Source of the DNA: Straminergon stramineum
Lineage: Eukaryota > Streptophyta > Bryopsida > Hypnales > Calliergonaceae
NCBI GenBank assembly: GCA_963920665.1
Contig: OY987272.1
Coordinates: 873,001 to 937,000 of the forward strand
DNA: 64,000 nucleotides
Direction: 5' to 3'
The position numbers were made by a program, and so were the translations under genes. A model generated the notes under the pieces. It saw only the letters and a list, made by a program, of their open reading frames with translations. It was not told the DNA's origin and made no database searches. Every line of letters begins with the position of its first letter. The first letter of the stretch is position 1. Positions 13,041 through 24,154 of the stretch are shown in pieces.

Positions 13041-13322
13041 TATGGTTGCCACCTTCAAAAACGCCAATTTTTGCTACTCTGCCTAGTTACTAGACTGGTC
13101 AAATTTTCTTATTTTTTTGTTGACAAGTGAAGGGAAGGTCCAACACACCAAAAGAAGTGACATTTGGATACCATATGTAGATAACATAGGAAAAGTTATA
13201 GGTTTTTTTGGTAGATGTTCTAAATTTTTTTTCCCACATAGTTACATATTTGATTTTGGAGATGTACCCATAGTAATGATGGTGGTTTTAAGTAGTGTGC
13301 AATTTTGGGTGTAGACACCTTA
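13041..13322 (+). mobile_element. TIR element, TAAGGTGG family, copy 2
   Basis: Same interior as 10452-10740. The right end reads TTTTGGGTGTAGACACCTTA and the left end is degenerate. It lies just downstream of TTAA element C, so insertions cluster here. Confidence 0.65.
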
Positions 13323-13340
13323 TCTTTTCATGTAGCCTTT

Positions 13341-13984
13341 GTGTAGGGTGGATGCATGGTTTGGTGTCTCACTATCGTCCATAATTGATTTACTAATTAA
13401 CAAAGGAAAGCTATCTAAAGAGAGCCATCATAACTTCATATATACATATCTAAAGATAGACTTCATAAGTGGTTGACCAAAAAATATGCCCACTTAAAAC
13501 TTAAAATATATTATGCAAAGGGAAAAAAAATAAAGAAAATGAATTTTTATTCCATAAGAAATTGATTTCATAAGATTGGACCTAATTTTCACTCTACAAA
13601 ATTCCATAACCATAAAAAATACATTGATATTGGCACCAAAAAATTCATTTTTAGATAAAGAATGTTTTCATTTACTCTTACATTAGTCACTATATACCAT
13701 TTCTTTATATTTATGTATTAAAAAAAGTCCATATATATTTAATCTAACTATTGTGTTAGTCTATATATTTATCTTTGAGAGTCAATAAATCAATGTTGAT
13801 AGACATTGGTTGTCCAAAAAAATATACATATGTCTTCTTAATGAAGTTCTTATGTTTTTTATCCAAAAATAGCATAATGAACTACAATACTTTGTGTGAT
13901 ATTTACTTTGAAATGCATACACCTCCTTGAAATCATCCTTGTGACACGATTATTGAGACACCAAACCATGCATCCACCTTGCAC
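13341..13984. mobile_element. TIR element with ~32-bp inverted ends (644 bp)
   Basis: The left end GTGTAGGGTGGATGCATGGT continues TTGGTGTCTCA. The right end carries TGAGACACCAAACCATGCAT then CCACCTTGCAC, an almost exact reverse complement. The interior is AT-rich with no ORF. The superfamily is not assigned and no target duplication was defined. Confidence 0.7.
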
Positions 13985-15403
13985 AACTTTCTAAGGTATG
14001 GATGGAGGTAAAAGAGGCTTTACATTGACAAATCTTCATAATTGTGGAAGTTTGGGTAGGACCTTATTTGAAAAGCAAGCCAATGTTGTAGGAAAAGAAC
14101 CTCTTGTTTGTGAATGGGACATCCACATCACTCAATTGAGTTCAAGTTGTTTATTCTAACATTGATGTAAAATTTAGAAATTGACTTTATTTCTTCTCTT
14201 TCACCAACATTATATTATCTATAGTTACTTTAAACTAGGTACAATATTACTTTGGAATTTGTTATTTTCCACTATTTGACTCTAAAGAAGACATTGTTCT
14301 CTTAAAACATAAATGTATCCATTTGATGCAAAGAGTTTAAATATTGTTTTTGAAATTCAATATCTCTCACTCCATTAATCAATCATCAATGGGTGAGCAT
14401 AGCAATAGAAAGCCCAATTTATTTTTATTGAATTAACTTTTGTCATGTTCTTCTCTCAATCTCTCAATGTAAATATTCTCTCCATTTAAGTTACATTTCC
14501 GTATAGTATGTAATCAATCAAATTGTTACTTTGAAATCATAAATACTTCATTCTCAAAAGATTAGGGTCCATTGTTTCAACATTGGATTGAAGCCTTCAG
14601 AGGTTGGGCGTTCAAATTCAACAGGACAATCTAATTTTGACAGTCTAAAAGAGGAAATTAAACCCCAAATGCTAATGCAACTAGAACATAAACTAGAAGT
14701 GGCTAATGAATGGTCAATGAGACCTTGGTCTAACTGAAAAAGGGCAATTTTCATCCGAAATTGTTTGGAGGGTTTTTTGAGTGTCTAGGCATCACTTGAT
14801 TGTCGAAGTCCCCTCATAGAGAAACCACAAAAAGTTTTAGAGAAGAAGATGCTAAATCCATGGATTACAAAAAAGATGCCTTTTTAGTGCATTTGGCAAT
14901 GCTTACCTACTTTACTCTTAAACTAAATTTTAGCCTTTAAAATTATCTTTTTGAAATTTAAGACTAACTAAGTAAGTAAATCTCATTAATTTTTACTTCT
15001 ATAATAATTAAAATTTTTGTAAAATTCCTGAAATTGAACTTATTTTACAACCATTTGAACTTAGGGCCTATTATCACATTCTACTAAGTTTTTAATTGTA
15101 AAAGGACACAATAATTTGGTTTGCACCATGATTTTCTACAATGGAGAAATTTTCAGATTTTTTGAGCTTATTTTACATTTGATATGAAATTTTTTTTTTC
15201 ATTTTTCTTCAAAAATTCAAAAAAACTTAAAATTTCATAATAAATTCTGAAATTTTCATGGCATGTACAATAGATGAAATCAAAATTAATATTTGAAAAA
15301 TAAAAAATAAAACTTCCATTAATTTTCAATGGCAAAATGAAACATCAAAGGTAGAGGACTTTGATGTTTGACCACATGGTCATTGACTCTAGCATTTTTA
15401 GGG
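13985..15403. other. AT-rich intergenic tract
   Basis: No recognisable gene. It consists of long A/T runs with scattered short frames. Confidence 0.4.
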
Positions 15404-16067
15404 TTAACCCCTAAATGTCCAAGACACTAAATTTTGGTGTCGACAATACTTTGAAGTTAGATTAAACCTAACCAAGTTGCTATTTTTAGTATTTTATATT
15501 TAAAAAAATTTATTTTTCAAGTCTAGTTTTAGAATCAAAAATCTGATTTTGAAAATGATTGATTGTGATTTTTCTCTTCAAGATTTTGTGCAAGGGTGTC
15601 CATTGCAATCTTGAATTTCCATAGTGTTGAGGGCTTTTTTGGAAATGAGCCTCAAATACTCTAGATCTTGGAGAAAAAAATCACATTCAAAATTCATTTA
15701 AAAAAAAATTGTAGAGTAGATTTCAAGGAGTTATAAATTGATTGGGGTTATGCATGTTATGCCCTTTAACCTCACATTCTTTTGGTGACCAAATTTTTAG
15801 ATTTGACATGTGAAAAGAGGATTGAAAGACTTCAAATCACTTTTTGTAGTTTTAACACCTACACAATTAAACATTCTAATCTTTCAATCCATAAGTGTTA
15901 TTGTTGTGTTAATTTTATTTTCTAATGTGATCTCTAACTTGTCTAGTTTGAATTTGTGTGGTTACAAATTAAAAAAATTGATGCAACTTATCAAAATGTT
16001 GTCTTTTTGTTCAATTAAGAGCAAATTCCCAGAAGTTCAGAAAAGGCCTTGGGCATTTAGGGGTTAA
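15404..16067 (+). mobile_element. TTAA-flanked element A (664 bp), medium class
   Basis: Ends are TTAACCCCTAAATG and CATTTAGGGGTTAA, a perfect 14-bp inverted pair including TTAA. The interior is homologous to the reverse complement of element B (21892-22543). The right terminus lies about 365 bp upstream of the first Lhca3 start codon, at the edge of the GC-richer promoter. No transposase. Confidence 0.85.
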
Positions 16068-16431
16068 TGCTCACACCGAGGCACCGGGCACAGCCATCAG
16101 GAAAAGAAGCCCGGAAGGAGATATGCAAGCATACCGGGTATCTCTCTGTGACCAGGGACCAGTCCGGGCCTTATTGAGATACCCTTTCCCCCACCCCTAC
16201 CGGGTACGAGATCCGGTCCTCGCCCTCCCATTGGCCCCCCTGGTCCCCAATATCCCTTGTCCGCTCTTTGTGTGGCTGCAACCAGTCTCTTTTGCCATCC
16301 TATCTGCTGCTCCCCTTCTTGCTCCCAACGCTCCCCCTTCAAGTTGTTCAAGCACACTCTCCCTCGCCATCAGCACACTCTTCCCCATCCCGAACACGAT
16401 CCCGAAGTCTTGTCGAACTCCTTATTCCGCC
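16068..16431 (+). promoter_or_regulatory. promoter and 5' leader region of the first Lhca3 gene
   Basis: This 364-bp block is distinctly GC- and pyrimidine-rich compared with the AT-rich element ending just upstream. It contains an inverted CCAAT box (CCCATTGGCC near 16228-16237) and CT-rich leader sequence leading to GCCATGG at the start codon. No clear TATA box was seen. The assignment rests on position and composition only. Confidence 0.45.
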
Positions 16432-18279
16432 ATGGCCGCAGCGACCGCGATGGCTGCAGGGAGCGCCGTCTCTTCCTTCGCTGCCCAAGTCTCCTCTTCC
16501 TCCCTGGTAAGTGGCATCGCATGTCCCTTTGCATCCTTTGGATTATGATTGTTGTGTGCTTGGAGCTTGGTTGGACGTTGGTTGGACGTTGGATCGTGCT
16601 GAATGTGGCGGTCGGTAAGGTTTATGTTGATGAGTGTATGGAGTCATCGGAGAGAGTTAGGCGCTGTGCTAAATTTGGTTATGGCTAATGACGAGCTGTT
16701 TGAGGAATTCTATCGTTATTGGTCCTGGTTTGGGGTTAATGTGATGTAGTGCGATGATTTAGGATAGTTTTTTGAGTTTATTGGAGGTTGTTGAGGCAAT
16801 GTGAACGTTTTGATGTCCACATTGTGTTTTGTGCGGGAAGAGTCGTGACTCTGTTTTAGTCAGTTTTTTTGCAATTTAGTTCAAAAAATTCTACCATTGA
16901 GATGCTAAAGACATTTGTGTCATTTAGATGCTGAAATTGAATATGAAACATTCGGTGTACTTGTGAATAGTATTTCATCCTGTGCTCGTTGTTGTCGTTC
17001 TTGATTTCTTGCGATCTCGTTAGTTTTGCGGTCATGAATACTATCAGACGATCAGGGTGGTGAGGTTGATTGTTGTTTACGCACTGAATTTTATGGGACA
17101 CTGGGGGTTAACCCTAATTATGGAAGAGTGTGGACGATTCCACCGTAACGTAAATCGAAGATGTGTGCGTATTGTTGAATATGATCTACAGGGTCATGTA
17201 AAATGAGCAGACTATTTTTGGAGCTGACTGATGTGCTGTGTCATTTGTACAGGAAGGAAAGAGGAGCACTGTGTTCGGCACAAGCTTGCGCTCCTTCAAT
17301 GTTGTTCCTCAGAAGGCCTCATCATCTGCTAGGACAGTCGTCACCAAATCCCAGCTTAGCAGCAGTGTATGCTACTCACGTCATGTCGAGTCTACTGTTT
17401 TTCATACTGTGAATTTTGGAATTTTTGTTCGTTCATGACTCTCCCGTAGATTGGCTAACCATGACTTTTCTTTCGTTGTTTTCAGGGCGGCAAGGACAGG
17501 CAGCTTTACTTTGCCTCAAAGCAGTCCCTATCCTACCTCGACGGCACGTGAGTGGATTCTTTTACTGAATCGGACGTGATGATGTTTTTGCTTTATTTTT
17601 TTTTATACTACATGACATGATTTGGCGCTGATGATGGCGTTCTGAGGGGTTGGTTTTCAGTTTGCCTGGTGACTATGGCTTCGACCCCTTGGGTTTGATG
17701 GACCCCGAAGGCACTGGCGTCTTCATCGACCGCAAATGGCTCCCATACGCCGAGCTCATCAACGGTCGCTTCGCCATGCTCGGAGCTGCAGGTGCAATTG
17801 CACCCGAAATTCTGGGCAAGCTTGGTCTCATCCCCCAGGAGACCGCCATTCCTTGGTTCCGGAGTGGTGTGTTCCCACCCGCAGGCAGCTACCACTACTG
17901 GGCCGACTCCTACACGCTGTTCTTTTTGGAGATGGCTTTGATGGGATTCGCAGAGCACCGTCGTGCCCAGGACTACTACAAGCCCGGTTCCATGGGCAAG
18001 CAGTACTTTTTGGGTCTGGAGAAGTATTTGGGCGGATCAGGCAACCCATCTTACCCCGGAGGCCCGATCTTCAACTTTCTGAATTTCGGAAAGGATGAGA
18101 AGGAGATGGCCACGTTGAAGGTGAAGGAGGTGAAGAACGGTCGCCTTGCGATGCTTGCGATATTGGGATACTTCATCCAGGCGATCTTCACCGGCGTTGG
18201 TCCGTTCCAGAACTTGTTGGATCATTTGGCTGACCCCGTCCACAACAATCTGTTGACCAACCTGAAGATTGGTTACTAG
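16432..18279 (+). CDS. LHCA3: Lhca3, PSI light-harvesting chlorophyll a/b protein, copy 1
   Basis: Exons 16432-16506, 17253-17366, 17486-17547 and 17661-18279 join with GT-AG boundaries and consistent phases to 289 codons plus stop. Residues 1 to about 65 are Ser/Ala-rich, as in chloroplast transit peptides. The mature protein opens with [17 protein letters not shown], followed by the three LHC helices: helix B ([11 protein letters not shown], 115-125), helix C ([16 protein letters not shown]) and helix A ([15 protein letters not shown]). The FQNL..HLADPV..N C-terminus is characteristic of Lhca3. Asn118 in helix B sits where most LHC proteins have His; in Lhca3 and Lhca4 this Asn ligates the chlorophyll that gives red-shifted absorption. 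The protein docks on the LHCI belt of PSI in thylakoids. A tandem copy follows 1.2 kb downstream. Plant Lhca3 is typically about 270-290 residues, so it is complete. Confidence 0.95.
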
Positions 18280-19505
18280 AGAGTAGAAGTCTTGAGCTGA
18301 ACTGCGTAGTTCTTTTGTAACATGTTGCTGATCAATATTTTTCCCCAATCCGTCGAAATTGTTGCTTAAGTTTGCCGTATGTATATGTGACTTGCAAGGA
18401 AATTTGGCACAAAATGTGGTATTTGTAATCTATATTCCCAAGCACTTCTTTGTGTTCCCTCTAATTGTCGCTGCTGTGTTCCTTGTGTGAAGTGCCTGTT
18501 TCGCCGATGCTATTTAGTTTCAGTTGGAAATGAGTTTGTGTAATTAGACCAGCCAATTATCATCTCTTTGCTTGAAATTTCTTCCCTGGCCTTGTCGTTC
18601 AGTATCGGATGATTGTAATCGTTTCCTTTAGGAAAATTAATGGAATGTGTTCAGATCGAATTGAGTATGTCCGTCATTTGGAAGCGCCATTCTTAGAGGT
18701 ACTGGCTGCATTTAATAATCATAGATTCAAACATACAAATCACCAATGTCACTTCTCTATCTTAATTTTTGATTCATCTCAAATCTCAGGTTGTGTCGTA
18801 CCTTATGCCATCTTAGAAGGAAGGCTGCTTTAGATTCAGTTTGCACTTAAGTCAGTGCTGCTCAGACATTAGCATCACGCGCCCAAGTTTCCCAATCTTC
18901 AGCTGAGCTACGCATGTGATAACATAAGGGCAGATTTGAATAGACGCCTTGGATTCTGCCACTAACTACAGTATTGCACTAGCCATGAGATGGCACCGTG
19001 AGTTATCATCCGAACACTTGTGACTGAGGATGAGATTTATTAACTTACCCGTTGCGAAGGATGAGCCTCCACAAGAGTGCGTGTGTTGTGTCTCAGCGAG
19101 TGCGTGCTCGCAACGAGTTTTACGTCGATGGCCTTCTTCTTGTATGGCAATCGATTTTCGGGGAAGCTCTTACGGATGGAGATGGACAGAGATCATCGAA
19201 AGGGCCAGCCAGCCGTTGGATCTTCTTATCCTGAGGTTGGTGCCAATGGAGACTGTCCAGGACTGGATAGGATAGCGGATAGGGTTTCGGTCTTCCATTG
19301 CCATCTGCCAGTTGTTTTCCGTCCTGGTTCTACTTCGGAGAGTCCGTTGTTACAGGTTCGTAAGAATTTCTTCTGGGATTTTCCTGCCAGGACGAAGACA
19401 ACTTCTCCGTTTTCCTCATCAGCTCACTTGCTCAGTTTCTCCAAAGCCGCATTCCGGAATTGCTAGCAAGACGAGCAGCAGCGCAGTAACTGAGCAATCG
19501 TCGCA
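18280..19505 (+). promoter_or_regulatory. intergenic region between the Lhca3 copies; 3' UTR of copy 1 and promoter of copy 2
   Basis: The first ~42 bp after the stop are identical to the 3' UTR of copy 2. Divergence begins after GTAACATG. A cluster of three GATA motifs (GGATAGGATAGCGGATA, 19264-19280) lies about 225-240 bp before the copy 2 start codon; GATA/I-box clusters are common in light-regulated LHC promoters. CT-rich leader sequence follows. No clear TATA box was recognised. Confidence 0.45.
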
Positions 19506-21398
19506 ATGGTGGGCACCATCGCAGCAGGGAGCGTTGCAGTCGTCGCCTTCGCGGCCAAGTCGTCCTCTACTTCCTTTGTAAGTGTGCATTTGGATATGGA
19601 TCTTACCATGGACTGTGCGTTTGCCTGTCTTCTTGTTTCCTTATTAGCCTTTGGACATTGGTATGCATAAGGTGCTCACATTGCATACTCTGCAGTTTGT
19701 AGTCGTCTCAAGTAGTCACTAGGGTTAAGCAGCTCATACTCTGTTCTCGATTGCACGCATTCTCGCCAAGAATCTATGTTAGTGATAACGACACAACACG
19801 AATCTGTTTACGATATAGCCTCCTTTTTCGTCAGTATCACTCTTTCGCAGTGAAGGTATCTGTTGCGAAAACGTGTCAAGCTGTGTATCAACTCTGCGCC
19901 GTAATGTCTTTTCAGACTGATTTCATGTCCATTTCGTTAAAGTAGCCGTTCAAGAGAATTATACTTGTTCTTTTGTAACACTGGATCGACTGGCTTAGAA
20001 GTATTCAAGTCGGTTATTGGAAGCTTTAAGCTCCAGAGGAATTTTTCATGTGAATCAAATGCAATTGGAGTCTACTGTGCTGTGAATTCGGGGAATTGAT
20101 TCCATGATATTAATCTCCATCATTGAGTCTCGGGAGAGACTATTCCTGCTTTTTACACCTCGCCGATTTTAGCGGGACATGATAAATTGGGAAGAGTTTT
20201 ACGTATCGAATTTGCATGCTGGCTGTTTAAAAACTGTTCCAGATTATTCTTGTTCCGGTTCTTCATTTACTGGTTTAAATCGTATGTGTATCGGTGGCTT
20301 TATAAACAGATTTGTTTATGACTGTGACATGCTGAATGCTGACTCTTATCTTTTCAGGAAGGGAAGAAGAGCTCTGTTTTCGGCACGAATCTGCCTTGCA
20401 GCTTCAATGTTGCGCCCGTGAAGGCCTCATCCTCTAGGACAGTCGTTACCACTGCCCAGCTCAGCAGCTCCGTGAGTTTTCCCTCGAGATTCCCGGCATA
20501 TAGTTCACTGACTTGGAAGCCAACCTGAAATTGGACCACATTCTGACGTCTGCTAATTCTTGGCTACTCCCGTGTCAATCTTTACAGGGAGGAAGCAAGA
20601 GGAAGCTTTACTTTGCCTCAAAGCAGTCCCTATCCTACCTCGATGGCACGTGAGTTTGACAATCCTCTATTTCGGAACCCTAATTCTCTTCACCATTTTG
20701 TGGATTCTGTTCCTACAAAGTCTTCATAATCTTAGTTAAGTCCTCTAAATCAGGCTCCTTCTGTGGGTGGTTCCATCAGTTTGCCCGGTGACTATGGCTT
20801 CGACCCCTTGGGTTTGATGGACCCCGAAGGCACTGGCGTCTTCATCGACCGCAAATGGCTCCCATACGCCGAGCTCATCAACGGTCGCTTCGCCATGCTC
20901 GGAGCTGCAGGTGCAATTGCACCCGAAATTCTGGGCAAGCTTGGTCTCATCCCCCAGGAGACCGCCATTCCTTGGTTCCGGAGTGGTGTGTTCCCACCCG
21001 CAGGCAGCTACCACTACTGGGCAGACGCCTATACGCTGTTCTTTTTGGAGATGGCTTTGATGGGATTCGCAGAGCACCGTCGTGCCCAGGACTACTACAA
21101 GCCCGGTTCCATGGGCAAGCAGTACTTTTTGGGTCTGGAGAAGTATTTGGGCGGATCAGGCAACCCATCTTACCCCGGAGGCCCGATCTTCAACTTTCTG
21201 AATTTCGGAAAGGATGAGAAGGAGATGGCCACGTTGAAGGTGAAGGAGGTGAAGAACGGTCGCCTTGCGATGCTTGCGATATTGGGATACTTCATCCAGG
21301 CGATCTTCACCGGCGTTGGTCCGTTCCAGAACTTGTTGGATCATTTGGCTGACCCCGTCCACAACAATCTGTTGACCAACCTGAAGATTGGTTACTAG
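19506..21398 (+). CDS. LHCA3: Lhca3, PSI light-harvesting protein, copy 2
   Basis: Exons 19506-19577, 20358-20471, 20588-20649 and 20780-21398 give 288 codons plus stop. The intron positions and phases match copy 1 exactly. The transit peptide (exons 1-2) differs from copy 1 at many positions and the introns are unalignable by eye. Exon 4 differs at only four bases and one residue (Ala166 here, Ser167 in copy 1, before YTLFF). The Asn ligand in [10 protein letters not shown] and all three LHC helices are intact, so both copies should produce the same mature antenna protein. The pattern suggests an older tandem duplication with recent gene conversion of the last exon. Any difference between the copies should lie in expression or import. 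Confidence 0.95.
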
Positions 21399-21891
21399 AG
21401 AGTAGAAGTCTTGAGCTGAACTGCGTAGTTCTTTTGTAACATGGGTGCAGATTCCAAAACTTTTGGCTCTCTTAATCTGTCGAAATTGTCATGGTGCAGT
21501 TTGTAGGATGTAAATGTTTCGAATGGCAAATAAATTTGTCATGAATTTCCGATTCTGCAATGTTAATGATCGTGACTGTTGACTCTCAATTGTCTGTGAT
21601 CTAGTGGACAACGTTTCTGCAGTTCGAGTGATGAATGAGATCTTTCGCCGGGTATTATTTTTCTGAGATCTGGACTGCAACTTACGTCGGGGAAAGTACT
21701 TTCTATTTAACCTTCTTATTAATGTGTTTTCACTTAATTATTGGTTCTAATTTGTTGCCGTCTGCAACTATGTTGCTCTCCATATCTTCTTTTTTCAGCA
21801 GACTATAGAACAGTCTGTTGGAAACTTTGTTCTAAGGAACGGTGTCTTACTCCAGCTTGCACATTATGGACTTCCTGGCAGTCGAGAACCA

Positions 21892-22543
21892 TTAACCCCT
21901 AAATGCACAAGGCCTGTTTTGAGTTTTTTGGTATTTGCTCTCAATTGAAGAAAATGCCAACATTTTGATAAGTTGTATCACTTTTTTTCAATTGTAACCA
22001 TACAAATTCAAACTAGACATGTTAGAGATCACATAGGAAAAAAAAACACAACAATATCACTTATGGAGTGAAAGATTATAATGTTTGACCATGAAGGTGT
22101 TAAAATTGCAAAAGTGATGTGAAGCCTTTCAGTCCTCTTTTCACAAGTCAAATCTAAAAAGTTGGTGACCAAAAATATGAGGTTAGAGGGCCTAACATGC
22201 TTTACCCCAATCAATTTATGGCTTCTCAAAATCTACTCTACAATTTTTTTAAATGAATTTTGAATGTGATTATTTCTCCAAGATCTAGTGTATTTGAGGC
22301 TCATTTCCAAGTGCCCTCAACACTACATAAAGTCAAGATTGCAATGGGTACTCTTTCACAAAATCTTGAATAGAAAAATCACTATCATTCATTTTCAAAA
22401 TCGGATTTTTGATGTTAGAACTAGACTTCAAAAAGAACTTCCCCAAAATACAAACTCCTAAAAATGGCAAATTGGTTAGGTTTTATTTAACTTCAAAGTT
22501 TTGCAAACACCAGATTTTGGTGCCTTGGGCATTTAGGGGTTAA
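21892..22543 (-). mobile_element. TTAA-flanked element B (652 bp), medium class
   Basis: Ends are TTAACCCCTAAATG and CATTTAGGGGTTAA, as in element A, and the interior matches A in reverse complement. It lies about 500 bp after the stop codon of the second Lhca3 gene, so A and B bracket the gene pair in opposite orientation. No transposase. Confidence 0.85.
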
Positions 22544-23560
22544 TAATGACTTCGAAGGTTTGAGGACCCTGAGAATACTGATATCCGAAGACATTACCTG
22601 AATTAGAATCACTACTATCACACTCGACGCAACGAACTTGGGATTTGAAACCTCCGCAATGAATTCTCCACAATTATTTCCTGCAATGGGACCTTCCCAT
22701 GTGGGTTTGACCTTTCCATAAAGGTTTTGGCAAAGCTAAAGTCCGACCTCATTAGTCTTTCATTAGTCCAACGACGTGGAATCTTTGCAAACTGCAGTCT
22801 TGCAAGGTCTCGCACTGAGCTTGCCCTTACATGCCTGACAGATACGAATCATTCTGGAGAGAATGAGACCATACTATGAGAGGCTTGTGTCACTGGCTTG
22901 ATGTTTGAGTAAGATTGTGACTCAAACTTCCTCACACTTCCTCACATGTAGCTTCTGTCATTGCAAAGTCTTTTCTAAGATCCCAAGCTCAGATAAGCTC
23001 CAACAATATGCAAAATAAGCTCACTGTTGTGTTTGGGGGATGAAAAGTGTGCAGTAAATGTTTTGATCCAGACAAAATATCCTCTTTGGCAAGGCAAAAA
23101 ATGCAAATTTTCGGAGGACAACAACTCAGCTGAAACTACTTTCTATTCCACAAGTATTCATTGGATTAGCAATGATAGAGACTGTTTTTCCTTTGGGCCA
23201 CTAAAAGCCTTGTATTCAATTGAAAGGCAAAACAACAAGTTGCACCAATGGGAGAAACAAGAAATTCTTATAATATAACAATATCCTTCTGTTTTACCTA
23301 GATGAACTTTTGTAGTGTTGCTAGTGATGCTCTAATAAGGTAGAAGCACCTATTCTTGACAAGGTAAGCGAGAGTGTATCTCCCAATATCACAAGTCAAG
23401 ATTGGATTTTTTGCATTGATGCAAATACGATTAAAGATTGTTTCAAAAGAAAAAGTGAATTGTCAAGGTACCAAGTGAAAGATATAAATTATCAAATTGG
23501 AATTCCAATGAGCACCCAAAATCATTTTCTTCTTTCATGTACATAACACATAGTATAAAA
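22544..23560. other. intergenic tract downstream of the Lhca3 pair
   Basis: No gene was recognised. A minus-strand frame at 22618-22815 (basic, 65 residues) is open but shows no family or splice context. Confidence 0.4.
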
Positions 23561-23569
23561 ATATTCTAA

Positions 23570-23731
23570 GGTGACTTCCACATCGAATATAATGAATAGA
23601 ATAGAAACGAGATAAAATCGTATGTTGAAATGACTTTTGACATCATTGAAAGGATCAAAATTGCATTCGTAAGTTGACAATTTCTCTGGATAAGCCAAAT
23701 TAGAAGAAGTAAATAGAAAGGAAACACAGAT
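23570..23731 (-). pseudogene. nad3: nuclear fragment of mitochondrial nad3 (NUMT)
   Basis: The minus strand encodes about 54 residues that match NADH dehydrogenase subunit 3. They include [32 protein letters not shown] and [11 protein letters not shown], in the order of the complex I protein. In mitochondrial ND3 these are the loop and the start of the second helix, roughly residues 20-75. The rest of the ~118-residue protein is missing: after VEVT the frame runs on into unrelated sequence and stops. Several conserved positions are changed (ECG to ECN, acidic to Asn), consistent with decay after transfer. The frame is still open across the fragment. A functional nuclear copy is unlikely because both ends are missing. 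Confidence 0.8.
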
Positions 23732-24154
23732 GAGGATATAGATGTACATATTTCTAAGATTGGTTTAGGATACAGTGTTGGGAATGGGTGCTTCCACCTT
23801 AAGCTCCACTGCAATCGAGTCTGTTCCAACACCGAAACGAACTTCCGTTAGGGTCCACAATAAAATCCAAACGACGACGAAAGAGAACAGGCGGGCCAAA
23901 CGAACGAACGTGTATCCGTCGACATAGTGGACGAATAACCGTCCGTTCGCTCCTGGGGCGCATATCCTTGAATATGTTTTGTGTGAAACCTTACCCATTG
24001 TCAAGTTCTCTCGTCGCTCTCTGCCTCTCCAGTTTCTTGCTCTTTGTCTTCTGCCCTTGCATTGCAATGCTTGAAGCTCCTTTTTTTCTCCAGCGAGTGT
24101 GAATGACTGAGTGTGTCAGTCCCGACTGTAAAGAGTCATCTGTCCGTGTTAACG

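Noticed and set aside
16097..16688. Overlapping open frames on both strands before and over Lhca3 exon 1
   Set aside because: The GC-rich promoter and leader lack stops by composition. They conflict with the exon structure shared with copy 2.
17608..18348. Minus-strand frames opposite Lhca3 exon 4 (and their equals at 20745-21362)
   Set aside because: They are shadows of the GC-rich coding strand and duplicated only because the exon is duplicated.
23765..24067. 100-codon minus-strand frame with a hydrophobic stretch upstream of TRXZ
   Set aside because: Considered as a targeting exon joined to the nad3 fragment. It ends in a stop before the fragment, no splice sites link them, and no family matches.
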